From Aegilops tauschii subsp. strangulata (taxonomy: Eukaryota; Streptophyta; Magnoliopsida; Poales; Poaceae): a stretch of 64,000 bases of DNA. Position numbers and translations under genes: made by a program. The stretch lies in NCBI RefSeq assembly GCF_002575655.3, contig NC_053035.3, forward strand, positions 505,454,601 through 505,518,600. Direction: 5' to 3'. Position 1 is the first letter of the stretch; each line of letters begins with the position of its first letter. The notes beneath the pieces are model-generated. The model searched no databases, was not told the DNA's origin, and worked only from the letters and a program-made list of their open reading frames with translations. Shown piece after piece: positions 34,753 through 46,826 of this stretch.

Positions 34753-35636
34753 GGTCCACACACTTAAGGTTCGGTGACGCTAGAGTTGTTATGGGAAATT
34801 GTATGTGGTTATTGAAGGTTGTTCGGAGTCCCGGATGAGATCCCAGACATCATGAGGAGTTCCGGAATGGTCCAGAGGTGAAGATTTATATATGGGAAGT
34901 CCAGTTTCAGTCGCCGGAATGGTTTCGGGGGCTATCGGTATTGTACCGGGACCATCGAAAGGTTTGCGGGGGTCCATCGGGTGGGGCCACCTGCCCCGGA
35001 GGACTTAATGGGCTGAATATGGGAGGGAACCAGCCCCCTAGTGGGTTGGTGCGCCCGCCCCCCAGGGCCCAAGGCGCCTAGGGTTGGAAACCCTAGAGGA
35101 GGGGGCGCCTCCCACCTTGCTTGGGGGGCAAGTCTCCCCCCTCCTGGCCGCCGCCCCCCCTGTAGATGCATCTAGGGGGGCCGGTCCCCCTCTTTCCATC
35201 CCCCTATAAATAGTGGGGGTGGGAGGGCAGCCGCACCCCTTCCCCTGGCATAGCCCCTCCCTCCTCCAACACCCCCTCCTCCTCTGTAGTGCTTGGCGAA
35301 GCCCTGCAGGAGAACTGCAAGCTCCACCACCACGCCATTGTGCTGCCGGAGCTCTCCCTCAACTTCTCCTCTCCCCTTGCTGGATCAAGAAGGAGGAGAC
35401 GTCCCCGGGCTGTACGTGTGTTGAACGCGGAGGCGCCGTCCGTTCGGCGCTTGGATCGGATCTTCCGCGATTTGAATCGCCGCGAGTACGACTCCATCAA
35501 CCGCGTTCTTGTAATGCTTCCGCTTAGCGATCTTCAAGGGTACGAAGACGCACTCCCTTTCTCTCGTTGCTAGCATCTCCTAGATTGATCTTGGTGGCAT
35601 GTAGGATTTTTTTTAGTTTTACAACGTTCCCCAACA
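34753..35636 (+). repeat. Left LTR of the second Copia element, second fragment
   Basis: This matches the right LTR from GTCTACACACTTAAGG (41756) to the end and finishes CAACGTTCCCCAACA at 35636. With 19668-20215 it makes up one LTR split by the insertions at 20216-34752. About 70 bases between the two parts (CCAGATCCCGCTGTTGG to CCCGTAG in the right LTR) are gone. Confidence 0.9.
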
Positions 35637-36912
35637 GTGGTATCAGAGCTAGGTCTATGCGTAGATTCTATGCATGAGTACAACACAAAGTAGTTGTGGA
35701 CGATGATTTGGTCAATTTTCTTACCATTACTAGTCTTATCTTGATTCGGCGGCATTGTGGGATGAAGCGGCCCGAACCGACCTTACACGTACGCTTACGT
35801 GAGACTGGTTCCACCGACTGGCATGCACTTGATGCATAAGGTGGCTAGCGGGTGTCTGTCTCTCCCACTTTAGTCGGATCGGATTCGATGAAGAGGGTCC
35901 TTATGAAGGGTAAATAGCAATTGGCATATCACGTTGTGGCTTTTGCATAGGTAAGAAACGTTCTTGCTAGAAACCCATAGCAGCCATGTAAAACATGCAA
36001 CAACAATTAGAGGACGCCTAACTTGTTTTTGCAGGGTATGCTATGTGATGTGATATGGCCAAAAGGATGTGATGAATTATATATGTGATGTATGAGATTG
36101 ATCATGTTCTTGTAATAGGAATCACGACTTGCATGTCGATGAGTATGACAACTGGTAGGAGCCATAGGAGTTGTCTTAATTTATTGTATGACCTACGAGT
36201 CAATGAAAACGCCATGTAATTACTTTACTTTATTGCTAACCGTTAGCCATAGTAGTAGAAGTAATATTTGGCAAGACAACTTCATGAAGACACGATGATG
36301 GAGATCATGGTGTCATGCCAGTGACGATGGTGATCATGCCGCGCCTCGAAGATGGAGATCAAAAGCGCAAGATGATATTGGCCATATCATGTCACTTTAT
36401 GATTTGCATGTGATGTTTGTCATGTTTACATCTTATTTGCTTAGAACGATGGTAGCATAAATAAGATGATCCCTCACTAAAATTTCAAGAAAAGTGTTCC
36501 CCCCTAATTGTGCACCGTTGCAAAGGTTCGTTTTTTCAAAGCACCACATGATGATCGGGTGTGATAGATTCTAACATTCGCATACAACGGGTGTAAGCCA
36601 GATTTACACATGTGAAACACTTAGGTTGACTTGACGAGCCTAGCTTGTACAGACATGGCCTCGGAACACGGGAGACCGAAAGGTCGAACATGAGTCGTAT
36701 AGTAGATGTGATCAAAATGGAGATGTTCACCGTTGATGACTAGTCCGTCTCACGTGATGATCGGACACGGCCTAGTCGCTTCGGATCATGTATCACTTAG
36801 ATGACTAGAGGGATGTCTATCTGAGTGGGAGTTCATTAAATAATTTGATTAGATGAACTTAATTGTCATGAACTTAGTCTAAAATATCTTTGCAATATGT
36901 CTTGTAGATCAA
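35637..36912 (+). other. Copia 5' leader with tRNA-Met primer-binding site
   Basis: TGGTATCAGAGC, the canonical site complementary to initiator tRNA-Met, is at 35638-35649, one base inside the LTR end. The rest is a 1.3-kb untranslated leader. The part from 36196 on recurs inverted at 45067-45762. Confidence 0.9.
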
Positions 36913-39900
36913 ATGGCCCACGCTAATGTTGCCCTCAACTTCAACGCGTTCCTAGAGAAAACCAAGCTCAAAGACGATGGTAGCAACTATACGGATTGGG
37001 TCCGTAACTTGAGGATTATCCTCATAGCTGCCAAGAAAGCATATGTCCTTGAAGCACCGCTAGGTGACGCACCCATTTTCCCAGCAACTAGAGACGTTAT
37101 GAACACCTGGCAGTCGCGTAGTGATGATTACTCCCTAGTTCAGTGCGGCATGCTTTATAGCTTAGAACCAGGGCTCCCAAAGCGTTTTGAGCAGCATGGA
37201 GCATATGAGATGTTCCAAGAGCTGAAAATGGTTTTCCAAGCCCATGCCCGGGTCGAGAGATATGAAGTCTCTGACAAGTTCTACAGTTGTAAGATGGAGG
37301 AAAACAGTTCTGTCAGCAAGCATATACTCAAAATGTCTGGGTTGCACAACCGCTTGTCTTAGCTGGGAGTTAATCTTCCAAATGACTCGGTCATTGACAG
37401 TATCCTCCAGTCACTTCCACCTAGATACAAGAGCTTTGTGATGAACTACAATATGCAAGGGATGGAGAAGTCCATTCCTGAGTTATATTCAATGCTGAAA
37501 TCAGCGGAGGTGGAGATCAAAAAGGAACATCAAGTGTTGATGGTGAATAAGACCACTAGTTTCAAGAAAGGCAAGGGTAAGAAGAACTTCAAGAAGGACG
37601 GCAAGGGAGTTGTCGCGCCCAGTAAGTCAGTTACTGGGAAGAAGCCAAAGAATGGACCCAAGCCTGATACTCAGTGCTTTTATTGCAAGGGAAATGGTCA
37701 CTGGAAACAGAACTGCCCCAATTACTTAGCGGATAAGAAGGCCGGCAACGCCAAAGGTATATATGATATACATGTTATTGATGTGTACCTTACCAGCCCT
37801 CGTAGTAGCTCCTGGGTATTTGATACCGGTGCGGTTGCTCATATTTGTAACTCACAACAGGAGCTGCGGAATAAGCGGTGACTGGCGAAGGACGAGGTGA
37901 CGATGCGCGTCGGGAATGGTTCCAAGGTCGATGTGATTGCCGTCGGCACGCTACCTCTACATCTACCTTGGGGATTAGTTTTAAACCTCAATAATTGTTA
38001 TTTGGTGCCAGCTTTGAGCATGAACATTGTATCTGGATCTCGTTTAATGCGAGATGGCTACTCATTTAAATTCGAGAATAATGGTTGTTCTATTTATATG
38101 AGAGATATGTTTTATGGTCATGCCCCGCTGGTCAATGGTTTATTTTTATTGAATCTCGAACGTGATGTTACACATATTCATAGTGTCAATGCCAAAAGAT
38201 GCAAGGTTGATAGATAGTCCCACATACTTGTGGCACTACCGCCTTGGTCACATTGGTGTCAAGCGCATGAAGAAACTCCATGCAGATGGACTTTTGGAGT
38301 CTCTTGATTATGAATCATTTGACACGTGCGAACCATGCCTTATGGGCAAAATGACCAAAACTCCGTTCTCCGGAACAATGGAGCGAGCAACCAACTTGTT
38401 GGAAATAATACATACTGATGTATGCAGTCCAATGAGCGTTGAGGCTCGCGGTGGCTATTGTTATGTTCTCACCCTCACTGATGACTTAAGTAGATATGGG
38501 TATGTCTACTTAATGAAACACAAGTCTGAGACCTTTGAAAAGTTTAATGAATTTCAGAGTGAGGTAGAGAATCAACATGACAGGAAAATAAAGTTCTTAC
38601 GATTAGATCGTGGAGGAGAATATTTGAGTCACGAGTTTGGCACGCACTTAAGGAAATGTGGAATTGTTTCACAACTCACGCCGCGTGGAACACCTCAGCG
38701 TAATAGTGTGTCCGTACGTCGTAATCGCACTCTATTGGATATGGTGCGATCTATGATGTCTCTTACCGATCTACCGCTATCATATTTGGGTTATGCTTTA
38801 GAGACAGCTGCATTCACTTTAAATAGGGCACCGTCTAAATCTGTTGAGACGACACCATATGAATTATGGTTTGGGAAGAAACCTAAGCTGTCGTTTCTGA
38901 AAGTTTGGGGATGCGATGCTTATGTCAAGAAACTTCAACCTGAAAAGCTCGAACCCAAATCGGAAAAATGCGTCTTCATAGGATACCCTAAGGAAACTAT
39001 TGGGTATACCTTCTACCTCAGATCCGAAGGCAAGATCTTTGTTGCCAAGAATGGATCCTTTCTGGAGAAAGAGTTTCTCTCGAAAGTAGTAAGTGGGAGG
39101 AAAGTAGAACTTGACGAGGTACCCCTCTTGAATTGGAGAGTAGCGCAACTCAGGAAGATGTTTCTGTGGTGCTTGCACCGACTAGAGAGGAAGTTAATGA
39201 TGATGATCATGAAACTTCGGATCAAGTTGCTACTGAACTTCGTAGGTCCACAAGGACACGTTCCGCACCAGAGTGGTACGGCAACCCTGTCCTGGAAATC
39301 ATGTTGTTAGACAACGGTGAACCTTCAAACTATGAAGAAAAGATGGCGGGCCCGCATTCCAACAAATGGCTTGAAGCCATGAAATCCGAGATAGGATCCA
39401 TGTATGAAAACAAAGTATGGACTTTGACAGACTTGCCTGATGATCAGCAAGCCATAGAGAATAAGTGGATCTATAAGAAGAAGACTGATGCGGATGGTAA
39501 TGTGACCGTCTATAAAGCTCGGCTTGTTGCTAAGGGTTATCGACAAGTTCAAGGGCTTGGCTATGATGAGACCTTCTCACCCGTAGCAAAGCTGAAGTTC
39601 GTCCGAATCATGTTAGCAATTGCCGCATTCTATGATTATGAGATATGGCAAATGGACGTCAAAACGGCATGCCTTATGGTTTCCTTAAGGAGGAATTGTG
39701 TATGATGCAACCGGAAGGTTTTGTCGATCCTAAGAATACTAACAAGGTATGCAAGCTCCAGCGCTCCATCTATGGGCTAGTGCAAGCATCTCGGAGTTGG
39801 AACATTCACTTTAATGAAATGATCAAAGCGTTTGGGTTTGTACAGACTTATGGAGAAGCCTGTATTTACAAAAAAGTAAGTGGGAGCTCTGTAGCATTTC

Positions 39901-40891
39901 TCATATTGTATGTGGATGACATACTATTGATGGGAAATGATATAGAACTTTTGGAAAGCATAAAGGCCTACTTGAATAAGTGTTTTTCAATGAAGGACCT
40001 TGGAGAAGCTGCTTACATATTAGGCATCAAGATCTATAGAGATAGATCGAGACGCCTCATTGGTCTTTCACAAAGCACATACCTTGACAAGATATTGAAG
40101 AAGTTCAATATGGATCAGTCCAAGAAGGGGTTCTTGCCTGTATTGCAAGGTGTGAGATTGAGCACGACTCAATGCCCGACCTCAGCAGAAGATAGAGAAA
40201 AGATGAGTGTCATCCCCTATGCCTCAACCATAGGCTCTATTATGTATGCCATGCTGTGTACCAGACCTGATGGGAACCTTGCCATAAGTTTGGTAGGGAG
40301 GTACCAAAGTAATCCCGGTAACACTGTACATCGATCAAGAATATCCTGAAGTACCTGAAAAGGACTAAGGATATGTTTCTTGTTTATAGAGGTGATGAAG
40401 AGCTCGTCGTAAAGGGTTACGTCGATGCTAGCTTCGACACAGATCTGGATGACTCCAAGTCACAAACCGGATACGTGTACATTTTGAATGGTGGGGTAGT
40501 CAGCTGGTGCAGTTGCAAGCAAAGCGTCGTGGCGGGATCTACATGTGAAGCAGAGTACATAGCTGCCTCGAAGGCAGCACAGGAAGCAGTCTTGATGAAG
40601 GAGTTCATCACCGACCTAGGAGTTATTCCCAATGCATCGGGCCCGATGACTCTCTTCTGTGACAACACTGGAGCTATAACCCTTGCCAAGGAGCCCAGGT
40701 TTCAGAAGAAGACCAGGCACATCAAGCGTTGCTTCAACTCCATTCGTGAATATATTCAAGATGGAGACATTGATATTTGTAAAGTGCATATGAATCTGAA
40801 TGTCGCGGATCCGTTGACTAACCTCTTCCACGAGCAAAACATGATTAACACCAGAACTCTATGGGTGTTCGATTCATTACAATGTAACTAG
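36913..40891 (+). pseudogene. Gag-pol of the second Copia element, broken
   Basis: A Copia polyprotein of the Angela type starting MAHANVALNFNAF. Landmarks in order: gag; zinc knuckle CFYCKGNGHWKQNC; protease VFDTGAVAHIC (near 37820); integrase with DRGGEYLSHEF and TLLDMVRSMMSL; RT with LYVDDILLMGND (near 39910); RNase H with AGSTCEAEYIAAS; and the usual end LWVFDSLQCN at 40891. Damage: an in-frame TAG at 37363 (Gln in the copy at 44600), TGA near 37879, a 2-base deletion near 38212, and frameshifts near 39130, 39670 and 40320. The copy is not functional. Confidence 0.93.
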
Positions 40892-40919
40892 ATTATTGAC
40901 TCTAGTGCAAGTAGGAGAC

Positions 40920-42631
40920 TGTTGGAAATATGCCCTAGAGGCAATAATAAAATGGTTATTATAATATTTCCTTGTTCATGATAATTGTCTATTGTTCATG
41001 CTATAATTGTATTAACCGAAAACCGTAATACATGTGTGAATACATAGACCACAACATGTCCCTAGTGAGCCTCTAGTTAACTAGCTCGTTGATCAATAGG
41101 TGGTTGTGGTTTCCTTGCCATGGACATTGGATGTTGTTGATAACGGGATCACATCATTAGGAGAATGATGTGATGGACAAGACCCAATCCTAAGCATAGC
41201 ACAAGATCGTGTAGTTCGTTTGCTAAGAGCTTTTCTAATGTCAAGTATCATTTCCATGGACCATGAGATTGTGCAACTCCCGGATACCATAATGCTTTGG
41301 GTGTATCAAATGTCACAACGTAATTGGGTGGCTATAAAGGTGCACTACGGGTATCTCCGAAAGTGTCTGTTGGGTTGGCACGAATCGAGACTGAGATTTG
41401 TCACTCTGTATGACGGAGAGGTATCTCTAGGCCCACTCAGTAATGCATCATCATAATGAGCTCAATGTGACTAAGGAGTTAGCCACGAGATCATGTGTTA
41501 CGGAACGAGTAAAGAGACTTGCCGGTAACAAGATTGAACGAGGTATGGGGATACCGACGATCGAATCTCGGGCAAGTAACATACCGATGGACAAAGGGAA
41601 TTGTATACAGGATTGATTGAATCCCCGACATCGTGGTTCATCCGATGAGATCTTCATGGCACATGTGGGAGCCAACATGGGTATCCAGATCCCGCTGTTG
41701 GTTATTGGCCGGAGAGATGTCTCGGTCATGTCTGCATGGTTCCCGAACCCGTAGGGTCTACACACTTAAGGTTCGGTGACGCTAGAGTTGTTATGGGAAA
41801 TTGTATGTGGTTACCGAAGGTTGTTCGGAGTCCCGGATGAGATCCCGGACGTCACGAGGAGTTTCGGAATGGTCCAGAGGTGAAGATTTATATATGGGAA
41901 GTCCAGTTTCAGTCGCCGGAATGGTTTCGGGGGTTATCGGTATTGTACCGGGACCATCGAAAGGTGTCCGGGGGTCCACCGGGTGGGGCCACCAGCCCCG
42001 GAGGACTTACTGGGCTGAATATGGGAGGGAACCAGCCCCCTAGTGGGCTGGTGTGCCCCCCAAGGGCCCAAGGCGCCTAGGGTTGGAAACCCTAGAGGAG
42101 GAGCCGCCTCCCACCTTGCTTGGGGGGCAAGTCTCCCCCTCCTGGCCGCCGCCCCCCTTCTAGATGCATCTAGGGGGGCCGACCCTCTCTTCCCTTCCCC
42201 CTATAAATAGTGGGCGTGGGAGGGCAGCCACACCCCTTCCCCTGGCGTAGCCCCTCCCTCCTCCAACACCCCCTCCTCCTCCGTAGTGCTTGGCGAAGCC
42301 CTGCAGGAGAACCGCAAGCTCCACCACCACGCCGTCATGCTGTCGGAGATCTCCCTCAACTTATCCTCTCCCCTTGCTGGATCAAGAAGGAGGAGACATC
42401 CCCGGGCTGTACGTGTGTTGAACGCGGAGGCTCCATTCGTTCGGCGCTTGGATCGGATCTTCCGCGATTTGAATCGCCGCGAGTACGACTCCATCAACCG
42501 CGTTCTTGTAACGCTTCCGCTTAGCGATCTTCAAGGGTATCAAGATGCACTCCCTCTCTCTCGTTGCTAGCATCTCCTAGATTGATCTTGGTGACACGTA
42601 GGAATTTTTTTGAATTATTACTACGTTCCCC
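40920..42631 (+). repeat. Right LTR of the second Copia element
   Basis: The sequence runs from TGTTGGAAATATGCCC to TACTACGTTCCCC, 1712 bp. A CCCTATAAATAGTGGG promoter box lies near 42200. The final AACA is absent, and antisense Copia pol sequence follows without a gap. Confidence 0.92.
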
Positions 42632-45066
42632 GCCATCGCTTCTTCATAGTTCGAAGGTTCACCGTTGTGTAACAACATGATTTCCAAGACAGGGTTGCCG
42701 TACCACTCTGGTGCGGAACGTGTCCTTGTGGACCTACGAAGTTCAGTAGCAACTTGATCCGAAGTTTCATGATCATCATCATTAACTTCTCTAGTCGGTG
42801 CAGGCACAACAGAAACATCTTCCTAAGCTGCGCTACTCTCCGGTTCAAGGGGGGGTACCTCGTCAAGTTCTACTTTCCTCCCACTTACTTCTTTCGAGAG
42901 AAACTCTTTCTCCAGAAAGGACCCATTCTTGGCAACAAAGGTCTTGCCTTCGGATCTGAGGTAGAAGGTATACCCAATGGTTTCCCTAGGGTATCCTATG
43001 AAGACGCATTTTTCCGATTTAAGTTCGAGCTTTTCAGGTTGAAGTTTCTTGACATAAGCATCGCATCCCCAAACTTTTAGAAACGACAGATTAGGTTTCT
43101 TCCCAAACCATAATTCATACGGTGTCGTCTCAACGGATTTAGACGGTGCCCTATTTAAAGTGAATGCGGCTGTCTCTAAAGCATAACCCCAAAATGATAG
43201 CGGTAGATCGGTAAGAGACATCATAGATCGCACCATATCCAATAGAGTGCGATTACGACGTTCGGACACACCATTACGCTGAGGTGTTCCAGGCGGCATG
43301 AGTTGTGAAACAATTCCACATTTCCTTAAGTGCGTGCCAAACTTGTCACTCAAATATTCTCCACCATGATCTGATCGTAAGAACTTTATTTTCCTGTCAC
43401 GTTGATTCTCTAACTCACTCTGAAATTCCTTGAACTTTTCAAATGTCTCAGACTTGTGTTTCATTAAGTAGACATACCCATATCTACTTAAGTCATCAGT
43501 AAGGGTGAGAACATAATGATAGCCACCGCGAGCCTCAACGCTCATTGGATCGCATACATCAGTATGTATTATTTCCGACGAGTTGGTTGCTCGCTCCATT
43601 GTTCCGGAGAACAGAGTCTTGGTCATTTTGCCCATAAGGCATGGTTTGCACGTGTCAAATGATTCATAATCAAGAGACTCCAAAAGTCCATCTGCATGGA
43701 GTTTCTTCATGCGCTTGACATCAATGTGACCAAGGCGGCAGTGCTACAAGTATGTGGGACTATCATTATCAACCTTACATCTTTTGGCATTCACACTATG
43801 AATATGTGTAACATCACGTTCGAGATTTAATAAAAATAAACCATTGACCAACGGGGCATGACCACAAAACATATCTCTCATATAAATAGAACAACCATTA
43901 TTCTCGGATTTAAATGAGTAGCCATCTCGCATTAAACGAGATCCAGATACAATGTTCATGCTCAAAGCTGGCACTAAATAACAATTATTGAGGTTTAAAA
44001 CTAATCCCGAAGGTAGATGTAGAGGTAGCGTGCCGACGGCGATCACATCGACCTTGGAACCATTCCCGACGCGCATCGTCACCTCGTCTTTCGCCAGTCT
44101 CCGCTTATTCCGCAGCTCCTGTTTTGAGTTACAAATATGAGCAACCGCACCGATATCAAATGCCCATGAGCTACTACGAGCGCTGGTAAGGTACACATCA
44201 ATAACATGTATATCATATATACCTTTGGCATTTCCGTCCTTCTTACCCGCTAAGTACTTGGGGCAGTTCCGTTCCCAGTGACCATTTCCCTTGCAACAAA
44301 AGCACCGAGTATCAGGCTTGGGTCCATTCTTTGGCTTCTTCCCGGCAACTGACTCACTGGGCGCGGCAACTCCCTTGCCATCCTTCTTGAAGTTCTTCTT
44401 ACCCTTGCCTTTCTTGAAACTAGTGGTCTTATTCACCATCAACACTTGATGTTCCTTTTTGATCTCCACCTCCGCTGATTTCAGCATTGAATATAACTCA
44501 GGAATGGACTTCTCCATCCCTTGCATATTGTAGTTCATCACAAAGCTCTTGTAGCTAGGTGGAAGCGACTGGAGCATTCTGTCAATGACTGAGTCATCTG
44601 AAATATTAACTCCCAGCTGAGACAAGCGGTTGTGCAACCCTGACATTTTGAGTATATGCTCGCTGACAAAACTATTTTCCTCCATCTTACAACTATAGAA
44701 CTTGTCGGAGACTTCATATCTCTCGACCCGGGCATGAGCTTGGAAAACCATTTTCAGCTCTTGGAACATCTCATATGCTCCGTGTTGCTCAAAACGCTTT
44801 TGGAGCCCCGGTTCTAAGCTGTAAAGCATGCCGCACTGAACCAGGGAGTAATCATCACTACGCGACTGCCAAGCGTTCATAACGTCTTGAGTTGCTGGGA
44901 AAATGGGTGCGTCACCTAGCGGTGCTTCAAGGACATATGCTTTCTTGGCAGCTATGAGGATGATCCTCAAGTTACGGACCGAGTCCGTATAGTTGCTACC
45001 ATCGTCTTTCAGCTTGGTTTTCTCTAGGAACGCGTTGAACTTGACGACAACATTAGCATGGGCCAT
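42632..45066 (-). pseudogene. Partial Copia gag-protease-integrase
   Basis: One reading frame from MAHANVVVKFNAF (45066) to the truncation point, with only two nonsense codons and no frameshift. The first is TAG at about 43743 (TGG in the sister copy) and the second is TAG at about 42822 (CAG in the sister copy). Visible landmarks are the zinc knuckle CFCCKGNGHWERNC, the protease site (here FDIGAVAHIC, with DTG changed to DIG), the integrase block CRLGHIDVKRMKKLH and ERRNRTLLDMVRSMM. The DIG change would inactivate the protease. Confidence 0.9.
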
Positions 45067-45762
45067 TTGATCTACAAGGCATATTGTAAAGATATTTTAG
45101 ACTAAGTTCATGACAATTAAGTTCATCTAATCAAATTATTTAATGAACTCCCACTCAGATAGACATCCCTTTAGTCATCTAAGTGATACATGATCCGAAT
45201 CGACTAGGCCATGTCTGATCATCATGTGAGATAGACTAGTCATCAACGGTGAACATCTCCATGTTGATCGTATCTACTATATGATTCATGTTCGACCTTT
45301 CAGTCTCTTGTGTTCCGAGGCCATGTCTGTACATGCTAGGCTCGTCAAGTCAACCTAAGTGTTTTGCATGTGTAAATCTGGCTTACACCCGTTGTATGCG
45401 AACGTTAGACTCTATCACACCCAATCATCACGTGGTGCTTCGAAACAATGAACCTTCGCAACGGTGCACAGTTAGGGGGAACACTTTTCTTGAAATTTTA
45501 GTGAGGGATCATCTTATTTATGCTACCGTCGTTCTAAGCAAATAAGATGTAAACATGACAAACATCACATGCAAATCATAAAGTGACATGATAATCGCCA
45601 ATATCATCTTGCGCTTTTGATCTCCATCTTCGAGGCGTGGCATGATCACCATGATCTCCATCATCGTGTCTTTAGGAAGTTGTCTCACCAACTATTACTT
45701 CTACCACTATGGCTAACGGTTAGCAATAAAGTAAGTAATTACATGGCGTTTTCCTTGACTCG
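42632..45762 (-). mobile_element. Third Copia fragment, inverted and truncated at both ends
   Basis: This holds leader, gag, protease and integrase of the same Copia type, read on the minus strand. It corresponds to 36196-39350 of the second element. It stops inside pol at GAAGCGATGGCGGG on the left and inside the leader at GACTCG on the right. It has no LTR and no RT. The left junction shows a CCC/GGG overlap with the neighbouring LTR end. Confidence 0.9.
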
Positions 45763-46040
45763 CAGGCTACCGAAAAATCCAGAGCCGACCCAGCCCGACC
45801 TTGCCCACGGGCTGGGGCGGGCTTGGGCCTGGCATATTCATGATTTAGGGAAGGGCCTAACCCGACGGCCCGAGGCCCGACGGGCTTTTGCACTGATGGG
45901 CCAGGCCTAGGCCTGATTTCTAGGCCCAACAACCGGGCAGGGTCGGGCCCGGGCCTAGGTTTTGTGTAGCGGGCTTTGTTAGGCCCGGCCCAAAGCCTGG
46001 CTCGACTCAGCATATGGCCAGGTATACTCTATACGCATAG
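45763..46040. repeat. GGCCC-rich degenerate repeat segment
   Basis: The segment contains many overlapping variants of GGGCCGGGC, GGCCCGA and TAGGCC, on both strands (for example GGTCGGGCCCGGGCCTAGG near 45940 and TTAGGCCCGGCCCAAAGCC near 45990). It fits no LTR in the window. It may be the end of a DNA transposon or a satellite-like insert; I cannot assign it. Confidence 0.45.
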
Positions 46041-46274
46041 AGTCCAAGGCCCCGTGCCGATGCAAAAGCAGCCATCTGCCCTAATCGCCTCCCCGCTGTG
46101 CTACGGTACGCCACGGCCGTGCAGCGCGCCGCAGTCCTAGAAGCCGTATGCTCAGTCGAAGGAGGCGGTGTAAGTGCGAAGGCTCGAATTAAGAGGGCCC
46201 AAGACTTCGTTGCCCGCATAAAGGAGGAGCTGAAGGAGACGAAAAAGCAGCAAGCGTGCATATGTAGCCAATAA
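46041..46274 (+). CDS. Short unassigned open frame, possibly a gene fragment
   Basis: A 77-codon open frame without an initiating ATG near its start. It encodes an Ala/Arg/Lys-rich, probably helical peptide (AVLRYATAVQRAAVLEAV, then KARIKRAQDFVARIKEELKE) ending CICSQ. Codon use is GC-rich, unlike the flanking AT-rich DNA. It could be a captured exon or part of a transposase, or it may be chance. I do not recognise a family. Confidence 0.25.
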   Translation, partial: SPRPRADAKAAICPNRLPAVLRYATAVQRAAVLEAVCSVEGGGVSAKARIKRAQDFVARIKEELKETKKQQACICSQ

Positions 46275-46310
46275 ATTTAATGAGCATGTAGTTATTCACG
46301 CTTATATGTC

Positions 46311-46826
46311 TTTTAATCTTATGCCACTAGTTGTGTCTCACTACTCAGTGTCATCGTTTCGTGAGACGCTTGCTCAAAAATGTCATTAGATACTTTAAAA
46401 ATACCATCGTTCCATTATATGTTTGCTCAAAAATGCCATTAGACATCGTTACTGTCAGGTTAAACCCGTTGACGAGATTATCTGACCAAATTACCCCTAG
46501 ACCCACATGTCAACTCTCTATCTCATAATTATAAGTGCGGGTCCCACTTCTCAGGAGTAAGGAAGCGAATTATTTAAGAATAGGAATGCTGTTGGCGATC
46601 GACTGGGACCCACACTTTATCATAGTGAGACAGAGGGAGAGCTGGCATGTTGGTCCATGGATTTTTTGGTCATTATAACATGGTATAGGGGCTTTGAGCT
46701 AACAGTAATGGTGTCCATTGGCATTTTTTAGCAAGCGCCTAATGAAGTGATGGCATTTTTTAGTAGTTGACATTCCTAGTGGCAAAACTGAGTAGTGGAA
46801 CACAAGTAGTGGCATAAATGATAAAA
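46311..46826. mobile_element. Fold-back MITE, 516 bp
   Basis: Long imperfect terminal inverted repeats: left TTTTAATCTTATGCCACT and continuing through CACTACTCAGT, right ACTGAGTAGTGGAACACAAGTAGTGGCATAAATGATAAAA. Inner parts also pair (GAGACGCTTGCTCAAAAATG with CATTTTTTAGCAAGCGCC), so nearly the whole unit can fold on itself. It has no coding capacity. The superfamily is uncertain and no clear target duplication was identified. Confidence 0.75.

Larger units (their letters stand above)
19668..42631 (+). mobile_element. Second Copia element (Angela/WIS type), left LTR split by insertions
   Basis: The parts are: left LTR 19668-20215 plus 34753-35636, leader, gag-pol 36913-40891, purine tract (AAGTAGGAGAC, 40909-40919) and right LTR 40920-42631. 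The insertions at 20216-34752 are younger than this element. Both outer ends are damaged: the left LTR start is missing and the right LTR lacks its last four bases (AACA). No target duplication remains. Confidence 0.88.

Noticed and set aside
35213..35573. Plus-strand frames in Copia LTRs (also 42210-42570)
   Set aside because: They occur in the transcribed part of the LTR in both copies and are neither long nor domain-bearing.
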